Shown: piece after piece, positions 44,649 to 55,450 of the stretch
Layout of the letters: each line of letters begins with the position of its first letter
Numbering within the stretch: the first letter of the stretch is position 1
Assembly: GCA_963709175.1 (NCBI GenBank)
Contig: CAVPVK010000002.1
Location: 620,001 to 684,000 of the forward strand
Reading direction: 5' to 3'
Origin: JANXQG01 sp963709175
GTDB taxonomy: Bacteria > Planctomycetota > Planctomycetia > Pirellulales > Thermoguttaceae
Length of the DNA stretch: 64,000 bases
Notes under the pieces: generated by a model
Seen by the model: only the letters and a program-made list of their open reading frames with translations
The model's database searches: none
Told to the model about the DNA's origin: nothing
Translations under genes and position numbers: made by a program

Positions 44649-47600
44649 TTATGTGCTTTGGGCTGATAGTTGGTTTCCGGCGTCGCCGGCCGGGTTTGGC
44701 GATTCCACGAGATCGACGACGGCAGCGCGGAAGTCGCAGGCAGCCTCCTCGATCTCCGTGAAACAAGGAGGCAGGGCTTCTGCCTCCGGCGCGGCAGCGG
44801 CCGATTCGAGGCGGCTGCACGCCGTGCGCAGCGGCTCGGCCGATAGATTGGCGGCCAGACCCTTGAGCCTGTGGGCGAGTTGCCTGGTCGCGTCAGCGTT
44901 GGAATCAAAGACCGCTCGCCGAATCTCGGTAAGACTTCGATCCAGTTCGTCTACCGCACCGCGCAGCAGCCCCACGGCCGCCGCGCGATCGTCAAGCACC
45001 CGTCGGCAGAGCAGGTCGAATCGCAGCGGCGGTTGGCCGGGATCGAGCGAGAGGGTCTCCGCCGTCGACGCGACGGCCGCAGCGCTCGGCTGCTCCGACT
45101 GAGCGGCCTCTTGGGAGCGATTAGCGGCATCGATGTCGCCCAACGCGGCGATCCATCGCTCGATTCTCGCCAACAACTCCAGCGGCTGCACCGGCTTGGC
45201 GAGAAAATCGTCCATGCCGGCCTCCCGGCAGCGGTCTTCATCGGCCTTCATGGCGTTGGCCGTCATGGCAATGATCGGGATGCCGCGATTCAGAACGCGG
45301 GACGAGCGATCGCGAATACAGCGAGTGGCCTCCAATCCATCCATCCCAGGCATTTGCAGATCCATCAGGACCATGTCGTAGGGCGTTTTTTCGAGGGCAT
45401 CGAGGGCTTCGCGGCCGTTGGCGACGGCCTCGGCCCGGAAGCCATGCTTGCGAAGGATGGTGAGCGCAACCTCTTGATTGACGGGGTTGTCCTCTGCCAC
45501 GAGGATCCGCACGGAATCCGCGATTTCCATCACGCGGCGATCGAGGGCAGGCTGGGATGGAGCCTCATCGCCCGGCCAGGCAAGACCCTTGACGACCGAG
45601 ACCAGGCAACGGCGGAGTTGCGATCTACGGAGGGGCTTGGTAAGAACGCCGCGGAAGCCAGCATCCTCGAGCCTGCGGACGCTGCCTTGCTCTCCCAGCG
45701 ACGTCATGAGGATCAGCGCGGCGGCGCCCTCGACGTCGATCTGGCGGAGCTTGCCACCGAGGTCCGCGCCTTCGCCGTCGGGCATGTGCATGTCAAGCAG
45801 GGCAACCTGGAACGGCCGGCGTTCCGCTATGGCCGTGGTGAAGGCCGTCAACGCGGCCCCCCAGTCCCCAGCCTCGGTAAACGCGCAGCCCCAGCTCTTC
45901 AGCAGCGTCGCCAGCAGCAAGCGGTTGGTGTCGTGGTCGTCGACTACCAGTACTCGGACGCCCTCCAGGCTCGCTGTCTCCACCTCGGCTGCCTTGGCAG
46001 GCGGCGGCTCCTCAAGCACTACGTCGCACCAGAAAGACGACCCCCGCCCTTCCTCGCTCTCGACGCCAATCCGGCCGCCCATCATTTCCGCAAGCTGTTT
46101 GCAGATGGCCAAACCCAGCCCGGTGCCGCCGAACTTGCGCGCGGTCGAACCGTCGACCTGCGTGAACGGCGAGAACAGCCCGGCGATCTTGTCGGCCGGG
46201 ATGCCGATGCCGGTGTCGGTGACGCGGATCTGCACGGTCACGCGGCAATTGATGCGGGACTTCAGCGCGACATCGATGCGGACTTCGCCCTGCTGCGTGA
46301 ACTTGACGGCGTTGCCGCCGAGGTTGATGAGAATCTGCCGCAGCCGGCCTGGATCGCCGCGGAGCGGGGCGGGGATGTTGGGATCGATCAGGCAGACGAG
46401 GCGGAGACGCTTTTCGTGGCTTCGCACGGCCAGCATCTCGGCGGTCTCCTCGACGATTGTCACCAGGTCGAAATCAAGCGATTCCAGATGGAGTTTCTGC
46501 GCCTCGATCTTGGAAAGGTCGAGAATATCGTTGATGAGCAACAAGAGCGATTCGGCGCTGAAGCGAACAATCTCGGCGTACTTGCGTTGCTCCGCTGAGA
46601 GATCGGTATCCAAGAGCAAGTCCGTCATGCCCAAGACGCCGTTCATGGGTGTGCGTATTTCGTGGCTCATGTTGGCCAGAAACTCACCCTTTGCCTGCGC
46701 TGCCTGCTCGGCGCGGCGATTGGACTGCTCCAAGGCCAGATTGGCGGCTTCCATCGCCGCGGCGTAAGCCTGGAGTTGCTCTTCCGCGCGTTGCGCTCAG
46801 TGACGTCCTCCTTGACGGCAACGTACTGCGTGATTTTCCCTTCGTCGTCCTTGACGGGAGAGATCACCGCCGATTCCCAGAAAATTTCGCCGTTCTTGCG
46901 GCGGTTCCGCAGCTCGCCGCGCCATTGTTGGCCGCTGGTGAGTTTTTCCCACATCTCCCGATAGACTTCCGCCGGCATATCGCCCGACTTGATGATCCGC
47001 GGGTTCTTCCCCAGCGATTCCTCTTCCGTGTAGCCGGTTGCCCGGCAGAAGCCGCGATTGACGAAAGTGATATTACCCTCCAGGTCGGTCATCACGACGG
47101 ACGTTGACGTTTGCTCCACCGCCCGCGAAAGCCGCCGTGCCAGGGCTTGGGCGTCGCGGAGGGCCGTGATGTCCAGCAGGGTCCAAATGTAACCCTTTGT
47201 GGGGTCATTCTGGTCGAGGCGGTTGCCGAAAGCCGAGCACCAAATCATGCTGCCGTCCTTGCGGCGAAAGGGGAAGTCGATGTTGGCGATCCCAGGCTCC
47301 CGGAGTCGGGTATATTGGCGGGCAAATCTCTCGAAGTGCTCCTCGGAGAGATGGATCAGGCGGAAACTCTGCCCTTGCATCTCCTCGAGCGTGTAGCCGA
47401 ACATCGCGCAGGCCCGCGCGCTGGCTGCCAGGATAGCGCGGTCCGGCGAGCCGTGGAGGATGCCCACCGCGCTATTGTCCAGCAAGCTGCGGCGAAGCTG
47501 CTCATCCTGAAGCCGAGTGGTCTCCATGCGCTTGCGGTCGCTGATGTCGTGGATGATCGAATGATAGATCTCCCGCTGACCATGGCAGAGAAACGTGGCG

Positions 47601-48735
47601 TAGACCTCGACGTCGCGGATGCTGCCGTCCGCCAGGCGGTGCTGGAACTCGAATCGGCTTCCGGCGCTTTCGCGGATGGAAGCGAGGGCCGCCATGACCG
47701 AGGCCCGCGGCAAGGTATTGATTGCCTCGACGGGCATCCCCACCAGTTGCTCCATAGGATAACCGTAAAATTCCACGGCGGCCGCGTTGGCGGCGGTAAT
47801 GGTGCCTTTGGCAAAGTCGACCTGCAGCATCACCGCGCGATTGTCGTCGAAAAGCCGCCGATACGACTCTTCCCGTTCGCGGAGCTGTTCGGTTCGCTCT
47901 TCGACCCGGCGTTCGAGAGCTTCTTGATTCTGGGAAATGGTCTCGACCATTGCGTTGAAAGCGCTGGCAAGCGTGCCAAGATCGTCGCGGCCACGGTATT
48001 GGCAGCGCACGGAGGTGTCGCCGGCGGCCATTTGCCGGGTGGCGCAAATCAAGTCCTGCAGAGGGCGGAGGTTCCGCCGGATCACCCAGACCATCGCCGC
48101 GACGATCAACAACGAAAGCGCTACCGTAACGAAAAAGGCTTTTGCGGCGGTCTCGCGGCCGCGGTTGTCGGCCAGCGCGGCGGGAATACCGACGCAAAAC
48201 TCTCCCCACGGCTGTCCATCGACGATGATCGGGCGCGAAACTCGAAAAACCGATAGCCGTTTTCCGCCATCTCAGCCGGACGGCGGGGATTCCGCAGCGT
48301 GCTTGCTTCCGGCGAACCTGCATCCGTGCGGCCGGATTTGGTCTCGGACTTCGACCGATCACTGTGGGCCGGTATAAATCCGTCGCGGTTGACGACATAG
48401 GCGTAATAGATGTCGTCGGTCCGGAAGGCATTGAGGATCTTCACTACATTGCGGGCAAAGAAAGGATCGTACGGTGCGCGGTAACGGATCGTGCCGTCGT
48501 CGTGGAATCGCTCGTACTGCGGCCGGAAGAGCGTATCGCGATCGAACAAGCCGTTGTCCACGGCCCGCTCCAAAACGTATTGCGTGATCTTGGCTCCCAG
48601 CAGGGCGCTTTGGTTCCCCAGATTTCGATGATCGTCAGACCGCTGCGCATAGGATAGATAGCCTACCACCGCCGCCAAGGCGACGGCGAGCGTTAACATG
48701 CCTGCGGTCAAGTGGAAAATCAGCCGTCGAGTCAT
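44649..48735 (-). CDS. Large hybrid sensor histidine kinase, two frameshifts
   Basis: About 1360 residues over three frames. A membrane-anchored sensor domain (about 48735-48235) with two hydrophobic segments carries DIYYAYVVNRDGFIPAHSDR. It is followed by a HAMP region and three PAS domains (LFDDNRAVMLQVDFAKGTIT, ILHGSPDRAILAASARACAM, NITFVNRGFCRATGYTEEES). Then come HisKA (NMSHEIRTPMNGVLG), the ATPase domain (LGLAICKQLAEMMGG), two receivers (LLDMHMPDGEG and MDLQMPGMDGLE) and an HPt domain (QLAHRLKGLAANL). The frame changes by one missing base near 48233 (GCC CG run) and 46795 (GG run). It lies between the binding lipoprotein and the HD-GYP regulator genes on the same strand. Confidence 0.92.
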
Positions 48736-48738
48736 GGC

Positions 48739-49893
48739 TCAATCCTTGGGCACGAGCACCACGTTCTTAAGAGAGATGTTGTCGAGCGAAATACCCAATC
48801 GCCTTGCCGTGGCGCAATTGATCATCTTCACGCCGCGGCGCGGCTTGACAATGGGCAGCGAAGCGGGCGGCGTTCCGTGAAGGATGCGGAGGGCGTACTC
48901 CGCCGGAATGCGGCCGTATTCTTGCCCGGACTTCACTACGCCCACCAGCAGCCCGTCCTCGATCTCGAAGTCGTGGAAGGCGATCGTCGGTACGACGGCG
49001 TGCTCGCGGGTCCAGGCGACGACGTCGCGGGGAGCGACGTTCTTCGACGAGCCGTCTTGCTTCACCGCCTGGTAGGAGCGAATGACGATGGCATCCACGG
49101 ACCGATTGAAACGGCGAACCGCCTCCTTCCAACGCTGGAAATCGTCGACCATCAGCCACTCCGCCACTTCGACATCCGGCAGTTCCTGTTTCATAAAGCC
49201 CAGGGCCAGGATCGACGTGCTGTCGTGGCAGCTCAGGACGGCAATTCGCCGGATGGGGCGGAGCTGCCGCGCCAGGGCCAGCGATTCTTTGAAGTGCGGG
49301 CGCTCGATGACGCCGGTCGCGTTCGCAGCCGGATACCCATACTTCGAAGGGTCCGCATCGACACCGGTGAATACGATCGGCAAGCCTGTATTTACGTACT
49401 GCACGGCAAAGTACTCTTGGGCGTCGTCGTCGGCCGCCAGGATAATGTCGGGGCGGTGCTTGTCGACCCATTCACTTGCCTGCCGACCGGCGGTGATTTT
49501 CCATGCCTCGTCCGTATGGCGCTTGGCGTCCATATAGAGAATGTCCAGTTTCACCCCGGTCTTGTCGACGACCGATCGCACGCCTTCGCTAATCGTATCG
49601 ACCCAGCGGTATCCCCGGTGATAACTGTGGACCAGCAATATGCTGCAATCCTTGAGATTGGCATGCCGATCGAGGTTCAAGGGAGGCGCGTGCGACGTGC
49701 TTTCCCCGGTGCTGTCGTCGTCGATCGGAGCGGGAGGAAGCTCCTCGCGGCAGCCACATACCAGGAGCAGGCCCGCCACTACGACCCAATACGCGAAGCA
49801 AGGCCCGGCCTTCGCGGTCGACTGTGGCGGTGAAACGTCGATCTTGCGGCGAACACGACTTGCGTCGCAACGGCGGGACTGCGGATCGAACAC
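48739..49893 (-). CDS. ABC-type periplasmic binding lipoprotein
   Basis: 384 residues from a GTG at 49893, chosen because GGAAGA lies about 8 bases upstream. The hydrophobic segment VVVAGLLLVCGC ends in a lipobox, so it is a lipoprotein after cleavage. The fold is a two-lobed binding protein of the ABC_sub_bind type: SILLVHSYHRGYRWVDTIS, DILYMDAKRHTDEAWK, PDIILAADDDAQEYFAVQYV, NTGLPIVFTGVDADPSKYGY. No permease or ATPase is nearby, so it may act as a ligand-sensing partner of the kinase, whose start codon lies 3 bases away. Confidence 0.85.
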   Translation of the reverse strand: MFDPQSRRCDASRVRRKIDVSPPQSTAKAGPCFAYWVVVAGLLLVCGCREELPPAPIDDDSTGESTSHAPPLNLDRHANLKDCSILLVHSYHRGYRWVDTISEGVRSVVDKTGVKLDILYMDAKRHTDEAWKITAGRQASEWVDKHRPDIILAADDDAQEYFAVQYVNTGLPIVFTGVDADPSKYGYPAANATGVIERPHFKESLALARQLRPIRRIAVLSCHDSTSILALGFMKQELPDVEVAEWLMVDDFQRWKEAVRRFNRSVDAIVIRSYQAVKQDGSSKNVAPRDVVAWTREHAVVPTIAFHDFEIEDGLLVGVVKSGQEYGRIPAEYALRILHGTPPASLPIVKPRRGVKMINCATARRLGISLDNISLKNVVLVPKD

Positions 49894-50301
49894 GGCGGTT
49901 TCTTCCAGGTGTGGCGCTTGATTGCTTGCGCTCTCGGCAGCGGGCGACGTGTGATAAAGGTCCAAGGGCGGCCGACGCGCCGTGCCTGTCAGTTGAAGGC
50001 TACTCGCGGCCGCTATGAAAAAGACATAGGTTGCCGCAGCCGCCGGTGCCGGACTACAAGCGGGCCGCAGACGAATCCCCAATTCCCCTTGAACGGTTTC
50101 TGCCGGTTGTATCACCCCTAGGGGAGCTGCGACCCATTTTTCGCCTTTTGCACGTGTTACGGAGAAGCAACAAGTTTCGCGGGCGCTCGCGCACTTCATG
50201 ACGACGGCCCCTGTCGTGTTGCAGCCGGCACTGGCAAAGGGCTCGATGGCGTGCTACTATGGGCAACATCGGCCGCCGCGCCCCTCCCGAGGAGTCCCGC
50301 A
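49894..50301. other. Intergenic region between divergent genes
   Basis: About 400 bases. The minus-strand frame of the lipoprotein gene stays open through most of it, but the encoded sequence has no protein-like pattern and lacks a better start. Apart from the two ribosome sites at its edges, nothing is seen. It should hold the promoters of the signalling operon (left) and the SGNH gene (right). Confidence 0.5.
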
Positions 50302-52212
50302 ATGAAAACTGTCTCCGCCATCCTCTTTTCTCTGGCCCTTTCCGGTCTGTTGCCGCGGCCAGGTTCGGCCGGCGACTATGTCCACGAGCGCCGCGGTTGT
50401 CCGAACGCTTTCCAAAAGTTCATCGAAAGCCAGAAAACGGCGGTCTACACCAAGATCACGTTCTTTGGCGGTTCGATTACCGAAGGGGCGGGGGCCAGCA
50501 GGCCGGAAAACTGCTACCGCGAACTGGCCATGCGGCAACTGCGGCATGATTATCCCGGCGCGGTGCTGGATCAGAACAATTCGGCCATCGGCGGCACCGG
50601 TTCCTGGCTGGGCGCGTTTCGCACCACGAGCGACGCCCTGTACGGCGGCGCGGCGCTGGTCTTCGTCGAATTCGCCGTCAACGACGGCGACGCTCCGGAA
50701 GCGCAGGTCTACGCCTCGATGGAAGGAATCGTGCGGCAGATCATCGCCCGCGACCCCACGACCGACATCGTGTTCCTCTATACGCTGGCCAAGAATCACA
50801 TGGACGCCTACCGGCAGGGCAAGCTGCCCGACCGCATTGCCTGGCACGAGAAGATCGCGGCGCACTACGGCATTCCCAGCGTCAACATGGGCCAATACGC
50901 GGCGGAGAAGATTCTCAAGGGCGAACTGAGCTTCGATGAGTTCGCCAAGGACGGCGTACATCCCACAGACCGCGGCTACGCATTGTACATGGACGCTCTA
51001 CGGCCGTTCCTCCTTCGAGGCGAAACGGCAGCCCGGCAGCGCATGGTCCCGCCCGGCGGCATGCCGTTGTCCGAGCGGGAAAAACGCCTGCCGAAGGCGT
51101 TCAGCCCCGCCGCCATGGAGCATGCCCGCTGCGTGCCCTATGAACTGGCAAAGCTTGATAAGGCATGGAAGATCGGCCAACCGAGCCCAGTTGACCGCTT
51201 CTTTCACGTACTATCGTGCGATCGGCCCGGCGCAACGCTCAGCCTGCGATTCCAAGGCAGCCAGGTAGGATATTTCGATGCCATCGGGCCGGATTCGTGC
51301 GATTACGAGATTTCGATCGACGGCGGCCCCTGGAAGCCTCAGCCCGATTTTGATTCGTACTGCACGAAGTACACGCGGCCCCACGCGCGGCCGATCGCCG
51401 CCGGGCTGGACCCTCAGGCCTGGCACGAATTGCGAATGCGGATCGCCGAGAAGCAACCTTCCGACAGCAAGGGTCGCGTCGCCCGGATCGGCTCGCTGCT
51501 GGTGGACGGCCGGGTCGAGGACCCGTTGGACGGGCTGTCGCCCTTGGCACGGATCGACGCCATCTACTCTCATATGGACCAGCTAGACTACGCCCCGCCG
51601 ACCGACCGCTGGCGAAACCTCGATCGCACCATGCGGCGGCTCCGCGAGGGCGGCACGCTGCGGATCGTCATGCTTGGCGACAGCATCATCGGGGACACCT
51701 CGTCGTCGATGTTCGATCTGTTGCTGGGCCGCTTATATCCGAAGTGCACGATCGAAAAGATCACTTCCGTCCGCGGCTCAACGGGCTGCTGGTGGTACAA
51801 GCTCGACCATCACGTGGAGGAGTACGTGCTTTCCCACAAGCCCGACCTGTTGATGATCGGCGGCATCAGTCAGCGGCAGGATCTCGCATCGATCCACGAA
51901 GTGATCCGCCAGGTCCGCGCCGCCCAGTCGCCGGAGATCTTGCTGATGACGCCGGCCTTCGGCGCCACGCAGGATCCGCACATCAAGAACTGGAGCTTTG
52001 AGATCAGCGCCGACCCGGCGGACTACCGCGCGGGCCTGAGGCGGCTTGCGGAGGAAGAGCACTGCGGCTTCATCGACATGACTGGACCGTGGTGGCGATA
52101 CATCCAGCAGTCGGGCAAGACCTACGGTTGGTTTCAGCGCGACCGGGTGCACGCCAACGACCGCGGCTTCCAGATCCTTGGTCGCATCTTGGAGAAGTTT
52201 TTCAGCCCGTGA
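50302..52212 (+). CDS. Secreted protein with two SGNH hydrolase domains
   Basis: 636 residues. The ATG at 50302 has GAGGAG 9 bases upstream and a signal peptide (MKTVSAILFSLALSGLL). Domain 1 (about 45-260) has block I ITFFGGSITEG and catalytic pair DGVHPTDRGYALYMDAL. A linker domain follows. Domain 2 (about 440-636) has IVMLGDSIIGDTSSSMFD and RDRVHANDRGFQILGRIL. Both domains keep Ser and the Asp-x-x-His, so both could be active, perhaps as carbohydrate esterases on different acetyl groups. A single-gene unit, divergent from the signalling operon. Confidence 0.88.
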   Translation: MKTVSAILFSLALSGLLPRPGSAGDYVHERRGCPNAFQKFIESQKTAVYTKITFFGGSITEGAGASRPENCYRELAMRQLRHDYPGAVLDQNNSAIGGTGSWLGAFRTTSDALYGGAALVFVEFAVNDGDAPEAQVYASMEGIVRQIIARDPTTDIVFLYTLAKNHMDAYRQGKLPDRIAWHEKIAAHYGIPSVNMGQYAAEKILKGELSFDEFAKDGVHPTDRGYALYMDALRPFLLRGETAARQRMVPPGGMPLSEREKRLPKAFSPAAMEHARCVPYELAKLDKAWKIGQPSPVDRFFHVLSCDRPGATLSLRFQGSQVGYFDAIGPDSCDYEISIDGGPWKPQPDFDSYCTKYTRPHARPIAAGLDPQAWHELRMRIAEKQPSDSKGRVARIGSLLVDGRVEDPLDGLSPLARIDAIYSHMDQLDYAPPTDRWRNLDRTMRRLREGGTLRIVMLGDSIIGDTSSSMFDLLLGRLYPKCTIEKITSVRGSTGCWWYKLDHHVEEYVLSHKPDLLMIGGISQRQDLASIHEVIRQVRAAQSPEILLMTPAFGATQDPHIKNWSFEISADPADYRAGLRRLAEEEHCGFIDMTGPWWRYIQQSGKTYGWFQRDRVHANDRGFQILGRILEKFFSP

Positions 52213-52279
52213 TTTCTTGATTGATTGTTTAAAAGGAGAAAGTGCCAAGACGACTGCTTTGAGGATCCCTGCGCGGCGC

Positions 52280-52846
52280 CTACGTCGACTTTTTCTCCGC
52301 GAGGTGCCTCAGGGCCTCCAAGTGTTCGGCTATGCGGAAGATCACGAGGATTGCCTCGAGTATAACCCTGGCCGAAATCACGGCGAACAATAGGCTGATG
52401 AACTGCACGACAATTAGCCCGAGCGCGTACAATGCGTTCAAGGTGAGCAGGCAGTGGACTGCGCCGCCGAGAAAAAGGATCACGACCAGGCACAAATAGA
52501 TTGCCCAAAGGGCGCCCACCAACTTCGGCGTGAAGAATCGTCCGAATTTCAGATCGAGGAACCACAACTTAGCGGCGACCTTGTCGGCGTGCTCTTCCGC
52601 CTTCTGGAAGGTCTGCCGCACACGCTCCGCGGCATCCGAATCAAAGCCGTGAGACGCGCCGGCTCCTGCCGGTTTGGGCGGGATCAAGCCCGAGATTGTG
52701 CCTGCTTGATACCAATCGCCCTGTTCCCCCTTGCGAACGGGCGTCGCTGCGACGATCACGCCTTCGTTGGCAAGTTGCTTCAGGGCCGATGGCGCAAGCG
52801 GCCCGACGGTCTCTCCGTTGGCCTGGTAGTAATACGAATCCGCCAT
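52280..52846 (-). CDS. GYF-like and DUF4282 membrane protein
   Basis: 188 residues from the ATG at 52846. The N-terminal 50 residues are a GYF_2-type domain (YYYQANGETVGPLAPSALKQ, WYQAGTISGLIPPK) that may bind proline-rich peptides. Two membrane segments follow (LVGALWAIYLCLVVILFLGG and YALGLIVVQFISLLFAVISA), with RVILEAILVIFRIAEHLE as in DUF4282. It is the last gene of the Srf-type run; the upstream neighbour has long Pro/Gln-rich repeats that could be its ligand. Confidence 0.82.
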   Translation of the reverse strand: MADSYYYQANGETVGPLAPSALKQLANEGVIVAATPVRKGEQGDWYQAGTISGLIPPKPAGAGASHGFDSDAAERVRQTFQKAEEHADKVAAKLWFLDLKFGRFFTPKLVGALWAIYLCLVVILFLGGAVHCLLTLNALYALGLIVVQFISLLFAVISARVILEAILVIFRIAEHLEALRHLAEKKST

Positions 52847-52920
52847 AGTGGGTGTCCTCGCGTTGGGTGTTGGTTCGTTCTTAGCCGTTCGGCGTGTCGA
52901 GTATCTGCTCGCTATTGGGC

Positions 52921-55398
52921 CTACACCAATCCGTTCTGCGCCAGTGTGCGGCCGACCTTGGGCCAACCTTCGGTCGCCAGTCCGCCCGACGAACAATCCA
53001 TGACCGCCAAGGTCTCGTCGTCCAATCCAAAGGCCAGGCGATTGGCCGCGATGAAAGTCCCCGCCGAGCGGACAGGCGAGCCGACGTCGGCCGTCCACAG
53101 GGCCTTGCCGGAAAAGTTCACGGCATGGATCACGCCGGCGTTGTCGCCGAAATAGATCACATCGTCGTCACCGATCACAGGCGTCGACTCGACTGGGGCG
53201 AGCGTGCGGTAATCCCAGCGAACCTTGTGGCTATTGGCGTCGATGCAAACCAGCACGCCTCGCGGATCCATGCCGCGGGGGGCCTGGCTGATGCCCAAAT
53301 ACATGTGGCCGTTGCGGTCCATGACCGGCGAGCCAAGGATCTGGCCCGGCATCTGTGTCTTCCACGACAGGCTGCCTACGGGCGCTACGCCGTAGAGGCA
53401 CTCGTCCTGCCCGGCCACGACAATCACCTTGTCGAGCGTGATCAAAGGCGCCGAACGGACTATGCCCACGTAGCCCTGATCGCTCGCCTGGTTCCAGAGG
53501 TTCGCGCCGCGATCGCCGCGGAGGTCGATAGCGAAGAGGTAGCCGAGTTCGGAGCCAACGTAAAGGACAGCGTCGGCAACTACGGCTGGAGAATCGAACT
53601 TTTGGCGAGAACGAAAGAAGGATGGCTTTTGGATCCGTCCCTGGGAATCAACCTTGGCCAGGCCGCCCTCCGCCGAACTGATCCATGTACTACCGTCCCG
53701 GTCGGTCACTGGCATGGCATAGCCCAAAGGCTCGCCCACGCTAGCTGGCGACCAGACTTGCTTGCCGCTGGCTGCGTCGAGACAGTGCAAGAAGCCGTCG
53801 CAGCAATGCAGGCGAATCGTGTCCTGGGGACCAAGCACCACCGGCCCAGGGGCGCGGCTGCCGATCACGTATTCCCAAATCGCCTTGGGCTTCTTGTCTT
53901 CCTCAACCAGGGCCACGAGCCGATCCTGATACTGCAGAAAGACGCGGCCGGCCGCATCGACGGCTGGAGCGTTGCGCAGCGGAATCGCCTGCTCCTCGGG
54001 AAGCGGTTCCTGCGGAAACGTCCAAACCAGGTTCTCGGGATGCGGGCGCCGGGGACGAGCCGTCGGTTTCCGTGCGGGAACGATCGACCGCGGCGGGCTC
54101 GGCCGCTCCACGGCAGCTTGTTGCGGAGTGGCCGCCTCAGACGCCGGCGCAGAACGCTGGCGCTCGGGCGTTTTCGGCGAAGGCACGCCACCCTCACTCC
54201 CTGCGGCTTTCCCCGCCGGCTTCTCAGCGGACCGCAACTCGGTCGGCGGCGGACGGCGCGGATCGGCCGATTCGCTTGCCGGTACAACCGAAGGGGCCGA
54301 TGGCGAGGATTGCGAAGGTCGCTCCTGCGGCGTCCTCGTTGCGTCGGGCTCGGTTGCCGGTGTCGATGGCGGACTTGGCGGCAACGATGGACGCTGACGG
54401 GGCGGCTGCGATTCCGCTGGAGGCGATTGTGGTCGTTTCGCGCCACCCGGCGGCGGCGGAAACGAGGTGCGGCCGGGTGCGGTTCCCTGCGGCGGTCGCG
54501 ATGCGCCGGGCGATCCTTGCGGAAGCGGACCAGCCGGTTTACCTGACTGCCGCGGACCCGCTGAGGAATGCTGCGGCGGCTGAATAGGCGGCGGCATTCC
54601 CTGGCCTGACGGCGGTTGCGGCAACGCGGGAGACGGCGGCTGCGGATAGCGCGGCGATTGGGCGCCCTCGGAGTACGGCGGGAGTCCTGTTGCAGGCGGC
54701 ATGCCAGGTTGGCCCATCACTGGCTGCCCGGGCCAGGGCGCTGGCGGTTGTTGCATTCCGCCCGGCCAGCCCGACGGCGTCTGTGGCTGGGCGCCCGCTT
54801 GCGGGTACGGCTGTTGCGGAGGAATCCCCTGCCCCGGCCAACCGCCGGGGCCCGATGGCTGCGGCATTTGTGGCTGGGCACCCGTTTGCGGGAACGGTTG
54901 CTGGCCCCAGAGATTTCCCGGTTGCTGCGGCGCTTGCGGCGGGGTGGCCCATCCGCCCGGCTGAGGCATGGCTGGCTGCCCAGGCCAGCCGCCGGTGTTT
55001 GGCACTTGCGGCACTTGCGGCTGGGCGCCCGCTTGCGGGAACGGCTGTTGGCCCCAAAGATTTCCCGGTTGCTGGGGCACTTGTGGCTGCGCGGGCCATC
55101 CTCCGGGAACCACCTGCGGCATGCCAGGCTGCTGCGGCATTCCCTGCGGCATCCCCGGTTGCTGTGGCATGCCGGGCTGCTGAGGCCAGCCCGGTTGTTG
55201 GGGCATACCCGGTTGTTGGGGCATACCCGGTTGCATGCCCGGCTGTGCCGGTTGGCCCGGCCATCCGCCTTGCGCCGGCGGTGTAAAGGATACCAAGCGA
55301 AACAGCCCGACCGCCTGCCGACCGCACTGCGGACAACTGAAAGGCTGCGTAGGCCGCTGGATCTGAAAACCGCAGTTCGTACAGCGGAATGTATTCAT
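52921..55398 (-). CDS. Zinc ribbon, PGMPQQ repeats and PQQ-type propeller
   Basis: 825 residues from the ATG at 55398 (MNTFRCTNCGFQIQRPTQ). The N-terminus has a CxxC...CxxC zinc ribbon. Residues about 45-330 are low-complexity Pro/Gly/Gln repeats (PGMPQQPGMPQQ, GNLWGQQPFPQ). A Ser/Pro/Arg-rich linker follows, and the last 380 residues form a PQQ-type beta-propeller (LLHCLDAASGKQVWSP-like motifs, VCIDANSHKVRWDYRTL, ALWTADVGSPVRS). No catalytic residues or signal peptide are seen, so it is probably a cytoplasmic scaffold. The gap to the next gene is 74 bases, and to the coiled-coil gene upstream 52 bases. Confidence 0.85.
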   Translation of the reverse strand: MNTFRCTNCGFQIQRPTQPFSCPQCGRQAVGLFRLVSFTPPAQGGWPGQPAQPGMQPGMPQQPGMPQQPGWPQQPGMPQQPGMPQGMPQQPGMPQVVPGGWPAQPQVPQQPGNLWGQQPFPQAGAQPQVPQVPNTGGWPGQPAMPQPGGWATPPQAPQQPGNLWGQQPFPQTGAQPQMPQPSGPGGWPGQGIPPQQPYPQAGAQPQTPSGWPGGMQQPPAPWPGQPVMGQPGMPPATGLPPYSEGAQSPRYPQPPSPALPQPPSGQGMPPPIQPPQHSSAGPRQSGKPAGPLPQGSPGASRPPQGTAPGRTSFPPPPGGAKRPQSPPAESQPPRQRPSLPPSPPSTPATEPDATRTPQERPSQSSPSAPSVVPASESADPRRPPPTELRSAEKPAGKAAGSEGGVPSPKTPERQRSAPASEAATPQQAAVERPSPPRSIVPARKPTARPRRPHPENLVWTFPQEPLPEEQAIPLRNAPAVDAAGRVFLQYQDRLVALVEEDKKPKAIWEYVIGSRAPGPVVLGPQDTIRLHCCDGFLHCLDAASGKQVWSPASVGEPLGYAMPVTDRDGSTWISSAEGGLAKVDSQGRIQKPSFFRSRQKFDSPAVVADAVLYVGSELGYLFAIDLRGDRGANLWNQASDQGYVGIVRSAPLITLDKVIVVAGQDECLYGVAPVGSLSWKTQMPGQILGSPVMDRNGHMYLGISQAPRGMDPRGVLVCIDANSHKVRWDYRTLAPVESTPVIGDDDVIYFGDNAGVIHAVNFSGKALWTADVGSPVRSAGTFIAANRLAFGLDDETLAVMDCSSGGLATEGWPKVGRTLAQNGLV

Positions 55399-55450
55399 CT
55401 GCTCCTTCTTAATGCCGGACGGCACTCACTGTCGAACGACGTTACGATTC

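Noticed and set aside
44871..46598. 575-codon plus-strand frame opposite the histidine kinase
   Set aside because: The minus strand carries kinase, receiver and HPt motifs over the same region; the plus-strand frame has none.
54600..55270. Non-coding tandem repeat
   Set aside because: The repeats encode the Pro/Gly/Gln-rich segment of the propeller protein in an open frame.
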